Assembly (NCBI GenBank): GCA_937902525.1
Contig: CALEKV010000206.1
Coordinates: 1-7,254, forward strand
Direction: 5' to 3'
Length of the DNA stretch: 7,254 nt
Source of the DNA: an uncultured Candidatus Saccharibacteria bacterium
Lineage (GTDB): Bacteria; Patescibacteriota; Saccharimonadia; Saccharimonadales; Saccharimonadaceae
Under the pieces are notes generated by a model that was not told the DNA's origin, did not search any database, and saw only the letters and a list, made by a program, of their open reading frames with translations. This document shows, in pieces, positions 1 to 5,927 of the stretch. Made by a program: the position numbers and the translations under genes. Numbering within the stretch: the first letter of the stretch is position 1; every line of letters starts with the position of its first letter.

Positions 1-366
1 AATAGAGCCAGACGCTGGTTCCAGCAACGCAAAGGCGGCAAAGGCCAGGAAAGCGATTACGAGGTTAGTAAAAGGACCGACCAACGCTACCAGTGCAACG
101 CCCCACTCGCCATACTTTAGATTATTCGGGTTAAACGGTACCGGCTTAGCACCGCCAAAGACCGGTAGATTGCTAACAGCCAAGATTAATGGCAGCAAGA
201 CGGTCATAAATGGATCAATGTGTTTTATAGGATTCAACGTCAGCCGACCGCTATGCTTTGCAGTATCATCACCCAGCCAATACGCCATAAACCCGTGCAT
301 GGCTTCGTGGAGAGTCATCGATACCAGAATAACACCTAAGATAATCAAAATATAAGCTATATCCAT
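1..366 (-). CDS. Site-2 protease family protein (peptidase M50), partial
   Basis: Membrane-embedded zinc metalloprotease of the M50/site-2 family, which cleaves substrates within or near the lipid bilayer; the substrate cannot be told from sequence. 122 codons are visible, open at the left window edge, so the C-terminal half is missing. Residues 3-17 form a first hydrophobic helix running into the HExxH zinc motif (His20, Glu21, His24: 'HEAMHG'). A typical 'GDDTAKHSGRLTLNP' segment follows, then a second hydrophobic stretch (about 53-67) and the family 'GPxxN' motif (Gly97, Pro98, Asn101) leading into another membrane segment. The third zinc ligand lies beyond the window. The ATG at 366-364 is chosen because the first helix begins right there and no in-frame extension is needed. 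There is no Shine-Dalgarno; an extended -10 box lies 7 nt upstream, suggesting a leaderless transcript. Divergent from rpmB. Confidence 0.9.
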   Translation of the reverse strand, partial: MDIAYILIILGVILVSMTLHEAMHGFMAYWLGDDTAKHSGRLTLNPIKHIDPFMTVLLPLILAVSNLPVFGGAKPVPFNPNNLKYGEWGVALVALVGPFTNLVIAFLAFAAFALLEPASGSI

Positions 367-373
367 TAGCACA

Positions 374-382
374 ATTATACCA
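374..382 (-). promoter_or_regulatory. Extended -10 promoter of the M50 protease gene, leaderless geometry
   Basis: On the minus strand a perfect TATAAT (379-374) is preceded by TGG, giving the extended -10 form TGnTATAAT. Seven bases (373-367) separate it from the ATG at 366, so the expected transcription start falls on or next to the A of the start codon. No good -35 hexamer is seen (TTTTAT at 17-nt spacing is weak), which extended -10 promoters tolerate. No Shine-Dalgarno fits in the gap. Confidence 0.7.
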
Positions 383-384
383 CC

Positions 385-413
385 TTGACTAAAGTAATAA
401 AACAGAGTAAACT
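385..413 (+). promoter_or_regulatory. rpmB promoter (-35/-10)
   Basis: TTGACT (385-390) and TAAACT (408-413) are separated by exactly 17 nt, a good sigma70-type promoter. The predicted start near 420 gives a leader of about 28 nt carrying AAAGGA (437-442) five bases before the rpmB ATG. It lies in the same 40 bp as the oppositely oriented protease promoter. Confidence 0.75.
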
Positions 414-447
414 AGTACGGATTGTAATAATTAAGTAAAGGAACGTA

Positions 448-657
448 ATGGCATCAAAGTGTGAACTAACCGGCAAGGGCAAGCAGTTCGGCCACAATGT
501 GAGCTTCTCTTTGCGTCGCACAAAGCGTGTCTTTAAGCCAAACCTACAAAAAAAGACCTTCACGGTCAATGGCCAAAAAGTCACCATGATATTGTCAACC
601 CAGGCAATACGCACGCTAAAAAAGAAAGGCCTCATGGGAACAAGCGTAGCACAATAG
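448..657 (+). CDS. rpmB: 50S ribosomal protein L28 (bL28)
   Basis: Small basic protein of the large ribosomal subunit, 69 residues, the usual length for bL28. The N-terminus 'MASKCELTGKGKQFGHNVSF' is the family signature (Cys5, the TGK motif and the following G-N-V-S stretch). It is followed by the basic 'RRTKRVFKPNLQ' region and the C-terminal 'VSTxAIRTLKKKG'-like segment (here STQAIRTLKKKG). Only one cysteine is present at the position where zinc-binding forms carry CxxC pairs, so this looks like the zinc-free type. The start is fixed by conservation and by AAAGGA at 437-442. It is a single-gene transcript: its own promoter lies at 385-413 and a strong terminator at 681-717. Confidence 0.97.
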   Translation: MASKCELTGKGKQFGHNVSFSLRRTKRVFKPNLQKKTFTVNGQKVTMILSTQAIRTLKKKGLMGTSVAQ

Positions 658-680
658 TGGCCACACTAAACCCTAGAGCA

Positions 681-717
681 TAACAAGTACTTCGGCCGCA
701 AGCCGAAGTATTTGTTA
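681..717. terminator. Bidirectional terminator between convergent rpmB and the MBL-fold gene
   Basis: A 16-bp stem (681-696 with 702-717; one G-T wobble) closes on the 5-nt loop CGCAA. The core is ACTTCGGC/GCCGAAGT, with AT-rich outer arms (TAACAA/TTTGTTA) supplying U-rich ends in both directions. It sits 23 nt after the rpmB stop and 25 nt after the stop of the minus-strand operon, as expected for a shared terminator of convergent units. Confidence 0.85.
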
Positions 718-742
718 TTAGATGTCAGCATAGCAACTGAGA

Positions 743-1378
743 CTATGTGCGTTTAATTGCAACGACCGTCATAGATTGAGGCAGGGCTGCAGATCCCTTA
801 ATTTTAAACTTTTCCACTTGCTCAACAGGGGCACCAAGCTCACTAGTGAACGTATCTAATGTATCCTGAGGCACTTCATACTTAAGGCCTGGATCGGCAT
901 AATGGACGGGAATGACAACTTTTGGTTCCACCTGACGCACTATGGCTGAAGCATTCGTTGCGTCAAGCGTATAGCCGCCACCGCCAACGGGCAGCACTAA
1001 TATATCTACAACACCAATTGTCTCTAGCTGATCATCACTAAGCTTGTCTTTGATATTCCCAATCAACCCAATACGGACATCTCCCATGTCAATGTGGTAG
1101 ATTGTAGCCAGCCTTTCATCTGTTTCCATATCAATGTGACGCGTTGCTGCTGTCGCCCTGATAAAGAAGTCGCCCACCTCATATTCACCCGGAGCTTGAA
1201 TGATAACACGAGCCTCAGAATTTTCTACCGCAAACCGCGGCTCAGTAGCGAGCTCAATCTCATCTTTAGTTTTGATATCTTTTAGCCCAACCAGGGACAG
1301 TTTGGGATCGGCAATGAGGGTTGTCTTTTTTGTAGATAAAACAACGCAGTTGCCGCCTTTATATTCAATCTCAAACAT
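743..1378 (-). CDS. MBL-fold protein (UlaG/Lactamase_B_3-like), zinc motif degenerate
   Basis: 211-residue protein resembling the small 'Zn-dependent hydrolase of the metallo-beta-lactamase fold' group. Recognisable family features are the N-terminal beta strands (1-25, 'IEYKGGNCVVLSTKKTTLIADP'-like), the 'APGEYEVGDFFI' turn (62-73), the 'DILVLPVGGGGYTLDATNAS' loop (125-144) and the 'PKVVIPVHY' strand (152-160) with His159. The hallmark HxHxDH metal motif, expected after the first strands (about 45-55), is absent: that stretch reads ELATEPRFAVEN with no histidine. The fold is therefore probably kept while classic two-zinc hydrolase chemistry is doubtful; the real role is unknown. Start ATG 1378 is supported by a strong GGAGAG 5 nt upstream. 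That site lies just after the stop of the preceding gene (11-nt gap), so the two genes are co-transcribed and likely translationally coupled. Last gene of the thrS run. Confidence 0.8.
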   Translation of the reverse strand: MFEIEYKGGNCVVLSTKKTTLIADPKLSLVGLKDIKTKDEIELATEPRFAVENSEARVIIQAPGEYEVGDFFIRATAATRHIDMETDERLATIYHIDMGDVRIGLIGNIKDKLSDDQLETIGVVDILVLPVGGGGYTLDATNASAIVRQVEPKVVIPVHYADPGLKYEVPQDTLDTFTSELGAPVEQVEKFKIKGSAALPQSMTVVAIKRT

Positions 1379-1389
1379 AATCTCTCCTG

Positions 1390-1986
1390 TTATCCTTTCA
1401 GAATATTATCGGCATCCAGCAAAATAGAGTGCTTGTTTGCCAGGATGCCACTTATAAATTTGTCGTGAACGCTTAGGCGGTAATAGAATTCTTCATACTT
1501 CATAACGGTATATGTCAGCTCCCGCCCTTCATGCGTCTCTATCAATTTTACCAAATCACTCACCTTTTGATTAGAGGTGTCACCGACAATCAGCAAGTCG
1601 ATTTGACTCGCAGAGCCCCGTACTAAAACACCAGCCGCTATAATGACACGTGCACCACCGAGTTTTTTAGCAACCAGCTGCCATTCAGGCGCATCCGCCA
1701 GAACCTTTGTACGCGCACTTGACTCCGTTTTATGATCACCGAAAATCTCCCTGAATGGTACGTAATATTCATACAGTTGGTTAACTTCATAATAAAGCTT
1801 ATTTTCAGCGGTAGCATTAGTGATGACACCAACTTCAAGCAAATTCGACAGCTCCCGGCGAACAGAATTTATTTGTTCGTCTATTAACCTGGTAATTTCG
1901 CGCACGTAAAAAGATTTACCTGGATTATTCAAAAACAAATGCAAAAGCTTTACCCGTGTCTTTGAACCAAATAATGCGTCTATCAT
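1390..1986 (-). CDS. Winged-helix protein with nucleotidyltransferase-like C-terminal domain
   Basis: 198 residues, probably a cytoplasmic transcription regulator or part of a minimal nucleotidyltransferase system. Residues 1-70 form a winged helix-turn-helix: 'LFGSKTRVKLLHLFLNN' helix, 'FYVREITRLIDEQINSVRRELSNLLEVGVI' recognition region, and a 'NKLYYEVN' wing. Residues about 110-190 resemble a DNA-polymerase-beta-type nucleotidyltransferase fold ('GARVIIAAGVLVRGSASQIDLLIVGD', then 'TYTVMKYEEFYYRL'). The catalytic GS-x(n)-DxD pattern is not intact: only one acidic residue (Asp130) precedes LLIVGD, so catalysis is uncertain. I recognise the architecture from CPR genomes but know of no assigned function. 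It lies 37 nt after miaA and 11 nt before the MBL-fold gene. AGGGA sits 12 nt before the ATG, slightly far for a ribosome site, and a CATAAT in the gap could be a weak internal promoter. Confidence 0.75.
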   Translation of the reverse strand: MIDALFGSKTRVKLLHLFLNNPGKSFYVREITRLIDEQINSVRRELSNLLEVGVITNATAENKLYYEVNQLYEYYVPFREIFGDHKTESSARTKVLADAPEWQLVAKKLGGARVIIAAGVLVRGSASQIDLLIVGDTSNQKVSDLVKLIETHEGRELTYTVMKYEEFYYRLSVHDKFISGILANKHSILLDADNILKG

Positions 1987-2023
1987 ATTTATTAGTGTTC
2001 CCTATTATTATGCACATATGATA

Positions 2024-2899
2024 TCACGAATTGTTCAGATTATCGAGAGCATGAGCAATGTATGTATACGCCTCATCCAACGGCAACCAGTTTATGTGTT
2101 CGTTCCGTTTGAACCATGCCAGCTGACGTTTGGCCAAGCGCCAGTCCTTAACAATGGACATCTGCTTAACTTCATCAAGCGATAGCTCATTATCATGGTA
2201 GCGGCGCAATAGCGGGTAAATATTCCCCTTCATAGCTTCACTCTCCCAGCCATATTGCGCAGCCAAACCCTTCGCCTCATCATCAACGCCATTTATAAAA
2301 AGTTGTTCCGTCCTACCGACGATTCTTGCTCTTAGGGAATCTCTATCCGTAGTAATTCCTACAATTATCGTGTTTTCAACTGGCATACTGCGCCTCTTTA
2401 AAACATAACCGTTACGCAATATTGTATTTATTACATATCGTTTGTTCAAAGAGTTTTCCGGTAATGTAATGTTGTTATCAGCACAATACTTGTGTAACCC
2501 CCCTAAACTCCATTGCTCTAGCTGCTCGCGCTGTTCGCTAGACGATTCAGGCGGAAAATCGTAATCAAATAGCACTGCATCAACATATAGCCCGGTCCCA
2601 CCAGCCAACACAGGGACATGTCCACGGCGGCGAATTTCAGCAATTTTTTTATTGGCATACTGTTTAAAATCAGCCGCCGTAAAGCGCTCCCCAGGCTTAA
2701 CTAAATCAAACCCCCAATGGGGCACGCCGTCACGTTCATTCATAGTTGGTTTTGCCGCACCAATATCCATGCCTTTATAAATCGCCTTTGAGTCCGCAGA
2801 TATAATTTCACCACGATAGCGTTTAGCAACTTTGATTGACAAAGCGGTTTTACCACTTGCAGTGGGGCCAACAATAACGACTAAAGGTCGGGCTTCCAT
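2024..2899 (-). CDS. miaA: tRNA dimethylallyltransferase
   Basis: Transfers a dimethylallyl group from DMAPP to N6 of A37 in tRNAs that read codons starting with U, making i6A37 and helping accurate decoding. 291 residues, slightly short for MiaA (about 300-315). Visible motifs are the P-loop GPTASGKT (11-18), 'ADSKAIYKGMDIGAAKP' (35-51, with catalytic Asp36 followed by Ser37), 'GVPHWGFD' (58-65), 'PVLAGGTGLYVDAVL' (96-110) and the C-terminal 'AKRQLAWFKR' (256-265) near the substrate tunnel. The central 'HPNDxRR' motif of most MiaA proteins is poorly kept (SLNKRYVINTILRNG, 150-164), and the zone before AKRQ lacks the usual 'xxxGYRQ'-like sequence. Overlaps the end of the ATL gene by 19 nt, with a weak GGA eight bases before the ATG, so it likely depends on coupling. 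Confidence 0.95.
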   Translation of the reverse strand: MEARPLVVIVGPTASGKTALSIKVAKRYRGEIISADSKAIYKGMDIGAAKPTMNERDGVPHWGFDLVKPGERFTAADFKQYANKKIAEIRRRGHVPVLAGGTGLYVDAVLFDYDFPPESSSEQREQLEQWSLGGLHKYCADNNITLPENSLNKRYVINTILRNGYVLKRRSMPVENTIIVGITTDRDSLRARIVGRTEQLFINGVDDEAKGLAAQYGWESEAMKGNIYPLLRRYHDNELSLDEVKQMSIVKDWRLAKRQLAWFKRNEHINWLPLDEAYTYIAHALDNLNNS

Positions 2900-3192
2900 C
2901 TTATATCCATAAAGCTATCGACAACATAATTTGTAATTGCCACCCCTTCATGTGATAGCAAATGAGCCTGTGCTTCCATGCCGCCATGAAAGCCTTTAGC
3001 TAAGCCGCCAAACCGGTTAACCAACCGATGCCACGGTAAAGTTGGGTCGCCAAAATGAGCGATTCTTCCCACAATCCGAGCGGCATGCGCCTGCCCAGCC
3101 AGCGCGGCGAGGTCGCCATAAGTAGTCACCCTGCCCTCTGGGACCTGGGTCATCAGTTCACATACCCTCTGCCTGAAATTACCACCCTGCAT
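2881..3192 (-). CDS. atl: Alkyltransferase-like protein (ATL), PWHR type
   Basis: 103 residues homologous to the DNA-binding domain of O6-alkylguanine-DNA alkyltransferase. The active-site PCHR is replaced by PWHR (Pro53-Trp54-His55-Arg56), so the cysteine that accepts alkyl groups is missing. Such proteins (E. coli YbaZ/eATL, yeast Atl1) bind O6-alkylguanine, flip it out and hand the lesion to nucleotide excision repair. Other family residues are present: 'GRVTTYGDLA' (20-29) with Tyr25, the helix-turn-helix 'AARIVGRIA' with the arginine finger at Arg39, and 'HRLVNRFGGL' (55-64). The start at 3192 is preferred because the usual F-x-x-x-V helix precedes the GRVTTYG motif. The ATG overlaps the HAD gene by 14 nt and the 3' end overlaps miaA by 19 nt. 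The tail 'VVDSFMDIRWKPDL' is lineage-specific. Confidence 0.9.
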   Translation of the reverse strand: MQGGNFRQRVCELMTQVPEGRVTTYGDLAALAGQAHAARIVGRIAHFGDPTLPWHRLVNRFGGLAKGFHGGMEAQAHLLSHEGVAITNYVVDSFMDIRWKPDL

Positions 3193-3772
3193 AGCGCCCT
3201 ACCGCATACTCCACCTCTCCCCAAGTGGCGCAACGCGTTACGGGTAAACTGGTGTTTTGGTGCGCTTTTTGCCAGGGATAGTCACCAAACCATATTGCCA
3301 AAGGCGTACCATGGGCGACAACCGTTTCCAAATAATCTAGGTTATCGTCCACCATAATATCAGCTTTTAGCTGAGCACACACTTCGCCCTTAGGTCGATC
3401 TGACCCCACGTGCTCAACTGATGTAAAGCAGCCGTCAAAATAGCGCTCAATCATCTGATTAGTCGCCGCCATCACTTCAGGCGAACGTGCCGTGACTAGG
3501 TGGAGATTGTGTAACTGCGCAAGCGCATTCACCGTTTTGATTGCTGCCGAAAGCGGTAGAAGCTCACCAAACTCCCGAGAAAGCTGAATCTGATGCAATC
3601 GACGAAATACCTCCGCGCGGTCATTCGATTGCCATTCAGGATTTTTGGAAAGGTGTGCGTTTGCCAGTGTTACCTGTCCTTGATATTGACGATTATACGA
3701 CTCCACCAAATATGGCGTCGTTTCAATAAGCACATCGTCGCAATCAATCGCGATAGTTAGGCGATTTGTCAT
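3179..3772 (-). CDS. HAD-family 5'-nucleotidase-like hydrolase (NT5C / YqfW type)
   Basis: 197-residue cytoplasmic HAD phosphatase, closest in pattern to the 5'(3')-deoxyribonucleotidase type C / COG5663 group, which removes phosphate from nucleoside monophosphates. All four HAD motifs are visible: motif I 'IAIDCDDVL' with nucleophile Asp10 and acid/base Asp12; motif II 'LVTARS' with Thr94; motif III Lys128 in 'RPKGEVC'; motif IV 'MVDDN' with Asp142-Asp143 for magnesium. The cap domain lies between motifs I and II (about 17-85). Length is normal for the group. The ATG overlaps the thrS stop in an ATGA (3772-3769), a classic translational coupling junction. Substrate is inferred from family resemblance only; a role in dNTP pool trimming would fit nearby nrdR, but they are not in one transcript. 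Confidence 0.85.
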   Translation of the reverse strand: MTNRLTIAIDCDDVLIETTPYLVESYNRQYQGQVTLANAHLSKNPEWQSNDRAEVFRRLHQIQLSREFGELLPLSAAIKTVNALAQLHNLHLVTARSPEVMAATNQMIERYFDGCFTSVEHVGSDRPKGEVCAQLKADIMVDDNLDYLETVVAHGTPLAIWFGDYPWQKAHQNTSLPVTRCATWGEVEYAVGRYAGW

Positions 3773-5583
3773 TCCAACCCTTTTAGGTAAGCCGCTAACT
3801 CACCCAATGCCACCTTGCTTTCGCCTTCCTGTGTTCGCATGCTTACCTCGCGCGCTTCCACATCCTTAGGGCCAATGATCAACTGTACTGGTATTTTAAA
3901 GGCTGAGGCTTCACGAATCTTTTTCCCCAAAGACTCATTCCGATTGTCAACCTTATAGCGTAGCGTATTATACCTTAGCGGACTCATTAGTACCGTTTGG
4001 TCTAAAATATTTTTAATCTCCGAAACATAATCCTCGACGGTTTCGTTAACAGTCAGAATACGCAGCTGTTCCGGGGCAGCCCAAAACGGGAACCACCCAG
4101 CCGTGTGTTCTATAAACACAGAAAGAAACCGCTCGATAGAGCCAAGCAAGGCGCAATGTATCATAACCGGGCGTTCCGTGCCACCATCACTTCCGGCATA
4201 TTCAAGACCAAACCGCCCCGGCTGTACAAAATCCAGCTGAACCGTAGCCACCTGATGTTCGCGACCGATAGCGTCAGTCGCCATAAAGTCAATTTTTGGA
4301 CCGTAAAAGGCAGCCTCTCCGTCTTGCTCAAAAAACGTTAAGCCGTTTGCAATAACCGCATTCCGCAGCTGGCTTTGCGCCTTCGCCCACAAATCCTTGT
4401 CGCCCAAATAGGCATCGGTATCGTCACGATAACTTAAACGCACTCTTAGTTCCATGCCAATTGTCTGATACAACTCACGTGCGCTGGCCAGCAAGCCGTT
4501 TATCTCATCTTCAATCTGATCAGCACGACAAAATACGTGACTGTCATCTTGAGTCAACGAACGTACACGGTTGAGCCCGCCAAGCTCACCCGTTTTTTCA
4601 TCACGATAATCAGTAGTCGTTTCCAAAAAACGCACCGGCATATCCCTGTAACTACGTGGCTTAGACGCAAATATTTGCGTATGGTGGGGACAGTTCATCG
4701 GCTTTAAAGCCATCTTATCGCTTGTTTCCTGGCTTGTTACCAAAAATAGCTCATCACCAAATTTAGCCCAGTGCCCAGATGTTTCGTACAAGTCTTTTTT
4801 TGTAATGTGCGGCGTCCAGACCTTTTCAAAGCCCCGCGCCATACGCAGTTGGTTTGAATACTCCGCAAGCAGCTCGCGCAACACCGTACCCCGCGGCGTA
4901 AAAAGCGGCAGACCTGAGCCAACAAGATTTGACATTGTGTAAAGCTCAAGGTCACGGCCCAATTTGCGGTGGTCACGACGCTTTGCTTCTTCAAGCATCA
5001 CCAAATACTTATCAAGTTCGCCCTGACTAGCAAACGCCACGCCATATAGTCGTTGCATCTGCGGATTCGTTTCCTTGCCACGCCAATATGCCCCAGCGAC
5101 TCGCATGAGTTTAAATGCACCGACCTTGCCAGTGCTTGCCACGTGAGGGCCCCGACACAAATCAGTAAAATCGCCATCCGTGTAAAAAGACACATTTTCA
5201 ATCTTACTATCACCATCCGCAACCAACCCGAGCTCATTGACATCCAGATCCTTTGCAACTGTCGTCCCTGCGCGCTTTAGGTCGTTTAGAAGTTCAACCT
5301 TATATGGCTGATGCCCTTCTTCCGCCCAAGCTATCCCTTCGTCAACGCTTTTCTCGCTGCGCTCAAATGTATAATCCGCCTGAATCACCTTACGCATTTC
5401 GGCTTCAATTTTTTTAAAATCACCATCGGATATTTTCGTATTTCCTAGATCAATATCATAATAAAAACCATTTTCGACAACCGGTCCGACACCAAATTTA
5501 GCATGTGGCCACAAATGTTGCACAGCTTGTGCGGTAATATGCGCAAGGCTGTGGCGCATTGCGTTGAGTTCTTGATTGTTCAT
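3769..5583 (-). CDS. thrS: Threonyl-tRNA synthetase, TGS-less
   Basis: Class II synthetase that charges tRNA-Thr and hydrolyses mischarged Ser-tRNA-Thr. 604 residues, against about 640 in E. coli. It starts directly at the editing domain, so the N-terminal TGS domain (about 60 residues) is absent; the upstream DNA is a regulatory leader, not coding. Editing site residues are all present: His11-x3-His15 and Cys143-x3-His147. The catalytic core holds the zinc ligands Cys298 ('MNCPHH'), His349 ('DDSHVFC') and His476 ('MIHCALLG'), motif 2 Arg327 in 'DYRDEKTGEL', and motif 3 Arg485 in 'GSIERF'. The anticodon-binding domain spans about 505-604 and carries an extra segment near 529-541 compared with E. 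coli. AAGGAG stands 6 nt before the ATG. First gene of a six-gene run, behind a T-box leader. Confidence 0.98.
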   Translation of the reverse strand: MNNQELNAMRHSLAHITAQAVQHLWPHAKFGVGPVVENGFYYDIDLGNTKISDGDFKKIEAEMRKVIQADYTFERSEKSVDEGIAWAEEGHQPYKVELLNDLKRAGTTVAKDLDVNELGLVADGDSKIENVSFYTDGDFTDLCRGPHVASTGKVGAFKLMRVAGAYWRGKETNPQMQRLYGVAFASQGELDKYLVMLEEAKRRDHRKLGRDLELYTMSNLVGSGLPLFTPRGTVLRELLAEYSNQLRMARGFEKVWTPHITKKDLYETSGHWAKFGDELFLVTSQETSDKMALKPMNCPHHTQIFASKPRSYRDMPVRFLETTTDYRDEKTGELGGLNRVRSLTQDDSHVFCRADQIEDEINGLLASARELYQTIGMELRVRLSYRDDTDAYLGDKDLWAKAQSQLRNAVIANGLTFFEQDGEAAFYGPKIDFMATDAIGREHQVATVQLDFVQPGRFGLEYAGSDGGTERPVMIHCALLGSIERFLSVFIEHTAGWFPFWAAPEQLRILTVNETVEDYVSEIKNILDQTVLMSPLRYNTLRYKVDNRNESLGKKIREASAFKIPVQLIIGPKDVEAREVSMRTQEGESKVALGELAAYLKGLE

Positions 5584-5617
5584 CTGCTACTCCTTATCTA
5601 CTGATAACTTTTAGTGT

Positions 5618-5671
5618 AAATAAAAACATGCGATGTGAAAGTTCGATCGACCAAACTTATTTATCGCATGT
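5618..5671 (-). terminator. Attenuator terminator of the thrS leader
   Basis: Lower stem ACATGCGAT (5671-5663) with ATCGCATGT (5634-5626), an internal 4x4 loop, upper stem AAGTTTG/CGAACTT (5658-5652 with 5645-5639, one wobble) and loop GTCGAT, followed by TTTTTATTT (5626-5618). The 5' arm starts inside the 3' strand of the T-box antiterminator (shared bases 5671-5670, extendable by wobble pairs to 5674), so the two structures compete. It lies 35 nt before the thrS start codon. Confidence 0.8.
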
Positions 5672-5843
5672 CTCGGGTCCACATTTAGCGGACGGTTCCA
5701 CCGGACTTCCTGAAGGCTCAGGCGCTCATGAAGCAACGTTCTCGCACGGCACTCCTTCCCGCGGGACTCCAGAGGTGGTTAGGCTCAATCATCGTCCAGG
5801 GTTTATATTAGCGCAATGGGCACCATATTGCAAATTCATATCT
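5618..5843 (-). promoter_or_regulatory. T-box leader of thrS (tRNA-Thr sensing)
   Basis: Minus-strand RNA with the T-box antiterminator core. GTCCGG (5706-5701) pairs with CCG-A-GAC (5676-5670, one bulged A); the 7-nt bulge is TGGAACC (5700-5694); the upper helix is GTCCGC/GTGGAC (5693-5688 with 5682-5677) capped by TAAAT. TGGAACC fits the invariant TGGNACC bulge that pairs with the tRNA NCCA end; the variable A predicts a tRNA-Thr with U73. A stem III-like hairpin CCTGA-GCCT-TCAGG (5722-5709) sits two bases before the core, and an intrinsic terminator follows it. The upstream portion is short and I could not fold a canonical Stem I with the AG bulge and S-turn. Candidate ACC (Thr) specifiers lie at 5802-5800, 5779-5777 and 5776-5774; a possible hairpin is GCAAT..ATTGC (5831-5813). 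Core confident, Stem I and specifier unresolved. Confidence 0.75.
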
Positions 5844-5849
5844 GTTCTG

Positions 5850-5878
5850 GTAATATGCTTTTGTGGTCGTGTCGGCAA
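5850..5878 (-). promoter_or_regulatory. Probable thrS promoter
   Basis: Minus strand TTGCCG (5878-5873), 17-nt spacer, TATTAC (5855-5850); each hexamer matches consensus at four of six positions. The predicted start near 5843 gives a leader of about 260 nt. A caveat: a possible extra basal helix of the leader, CCAG (5850-5847) with CTGG (5799-5796), would be cut off by this start, so an upstream start remains possible. Confidence 0.5.
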
Positions 5879-5910
5879 ATACAGAGGGACTGGCATGACT
5901 ACACCCTGTT

Positions 5911-5916
5911 TATAAT
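5911..5916 (+). promoter_or_regulatory. -10 box of the tRNA-Val gene
   Basis: A perfect TATAAT lies 11 nt before the mature tRNA 5' end, placing the start near 5923. The -35 region is poor (CTGGCA at 5890-5895 with a short 15-nt spacer is the best seen). A second plus-strand candidate, TTGCAA (5828-5833), N17, TAATAT (5851-5856), lies further upstream. Confidence 0.5.
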
Positions 5917-5927
5917 TCGTTAGGCTT

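Noticed and set aside
1987..2023. Separate promoter for the winged-helix gene
   Set aside because: CATAAT occurs in the 37-nt gap but there is no matching -35 outside miaA coding sequence; co-transcription with miaA is simpler.
3055..3357. 100-codon plus-strand frame across the ATL/HAD junction
   Set aside because: Entirely antisense to two well-supported genes, with low-complexity proline-rich translation and no ribosome site.
2024..5583. UGA as a sense codon (SR1/Gracilibacteria code)
   Set aside because: miaA and thrS end in TGA at the natural family C-termini, and all frames read well with standard stops.
5628..5915. Open frame of 95 codons on the plus strand in the thrS/tRNA-Val spacer
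   Set aside because: It is antisense to the T-box leader, shows no recognisable protein pattern, and its stop-free length is explained by the GC-rich structured RNA on the other strand.
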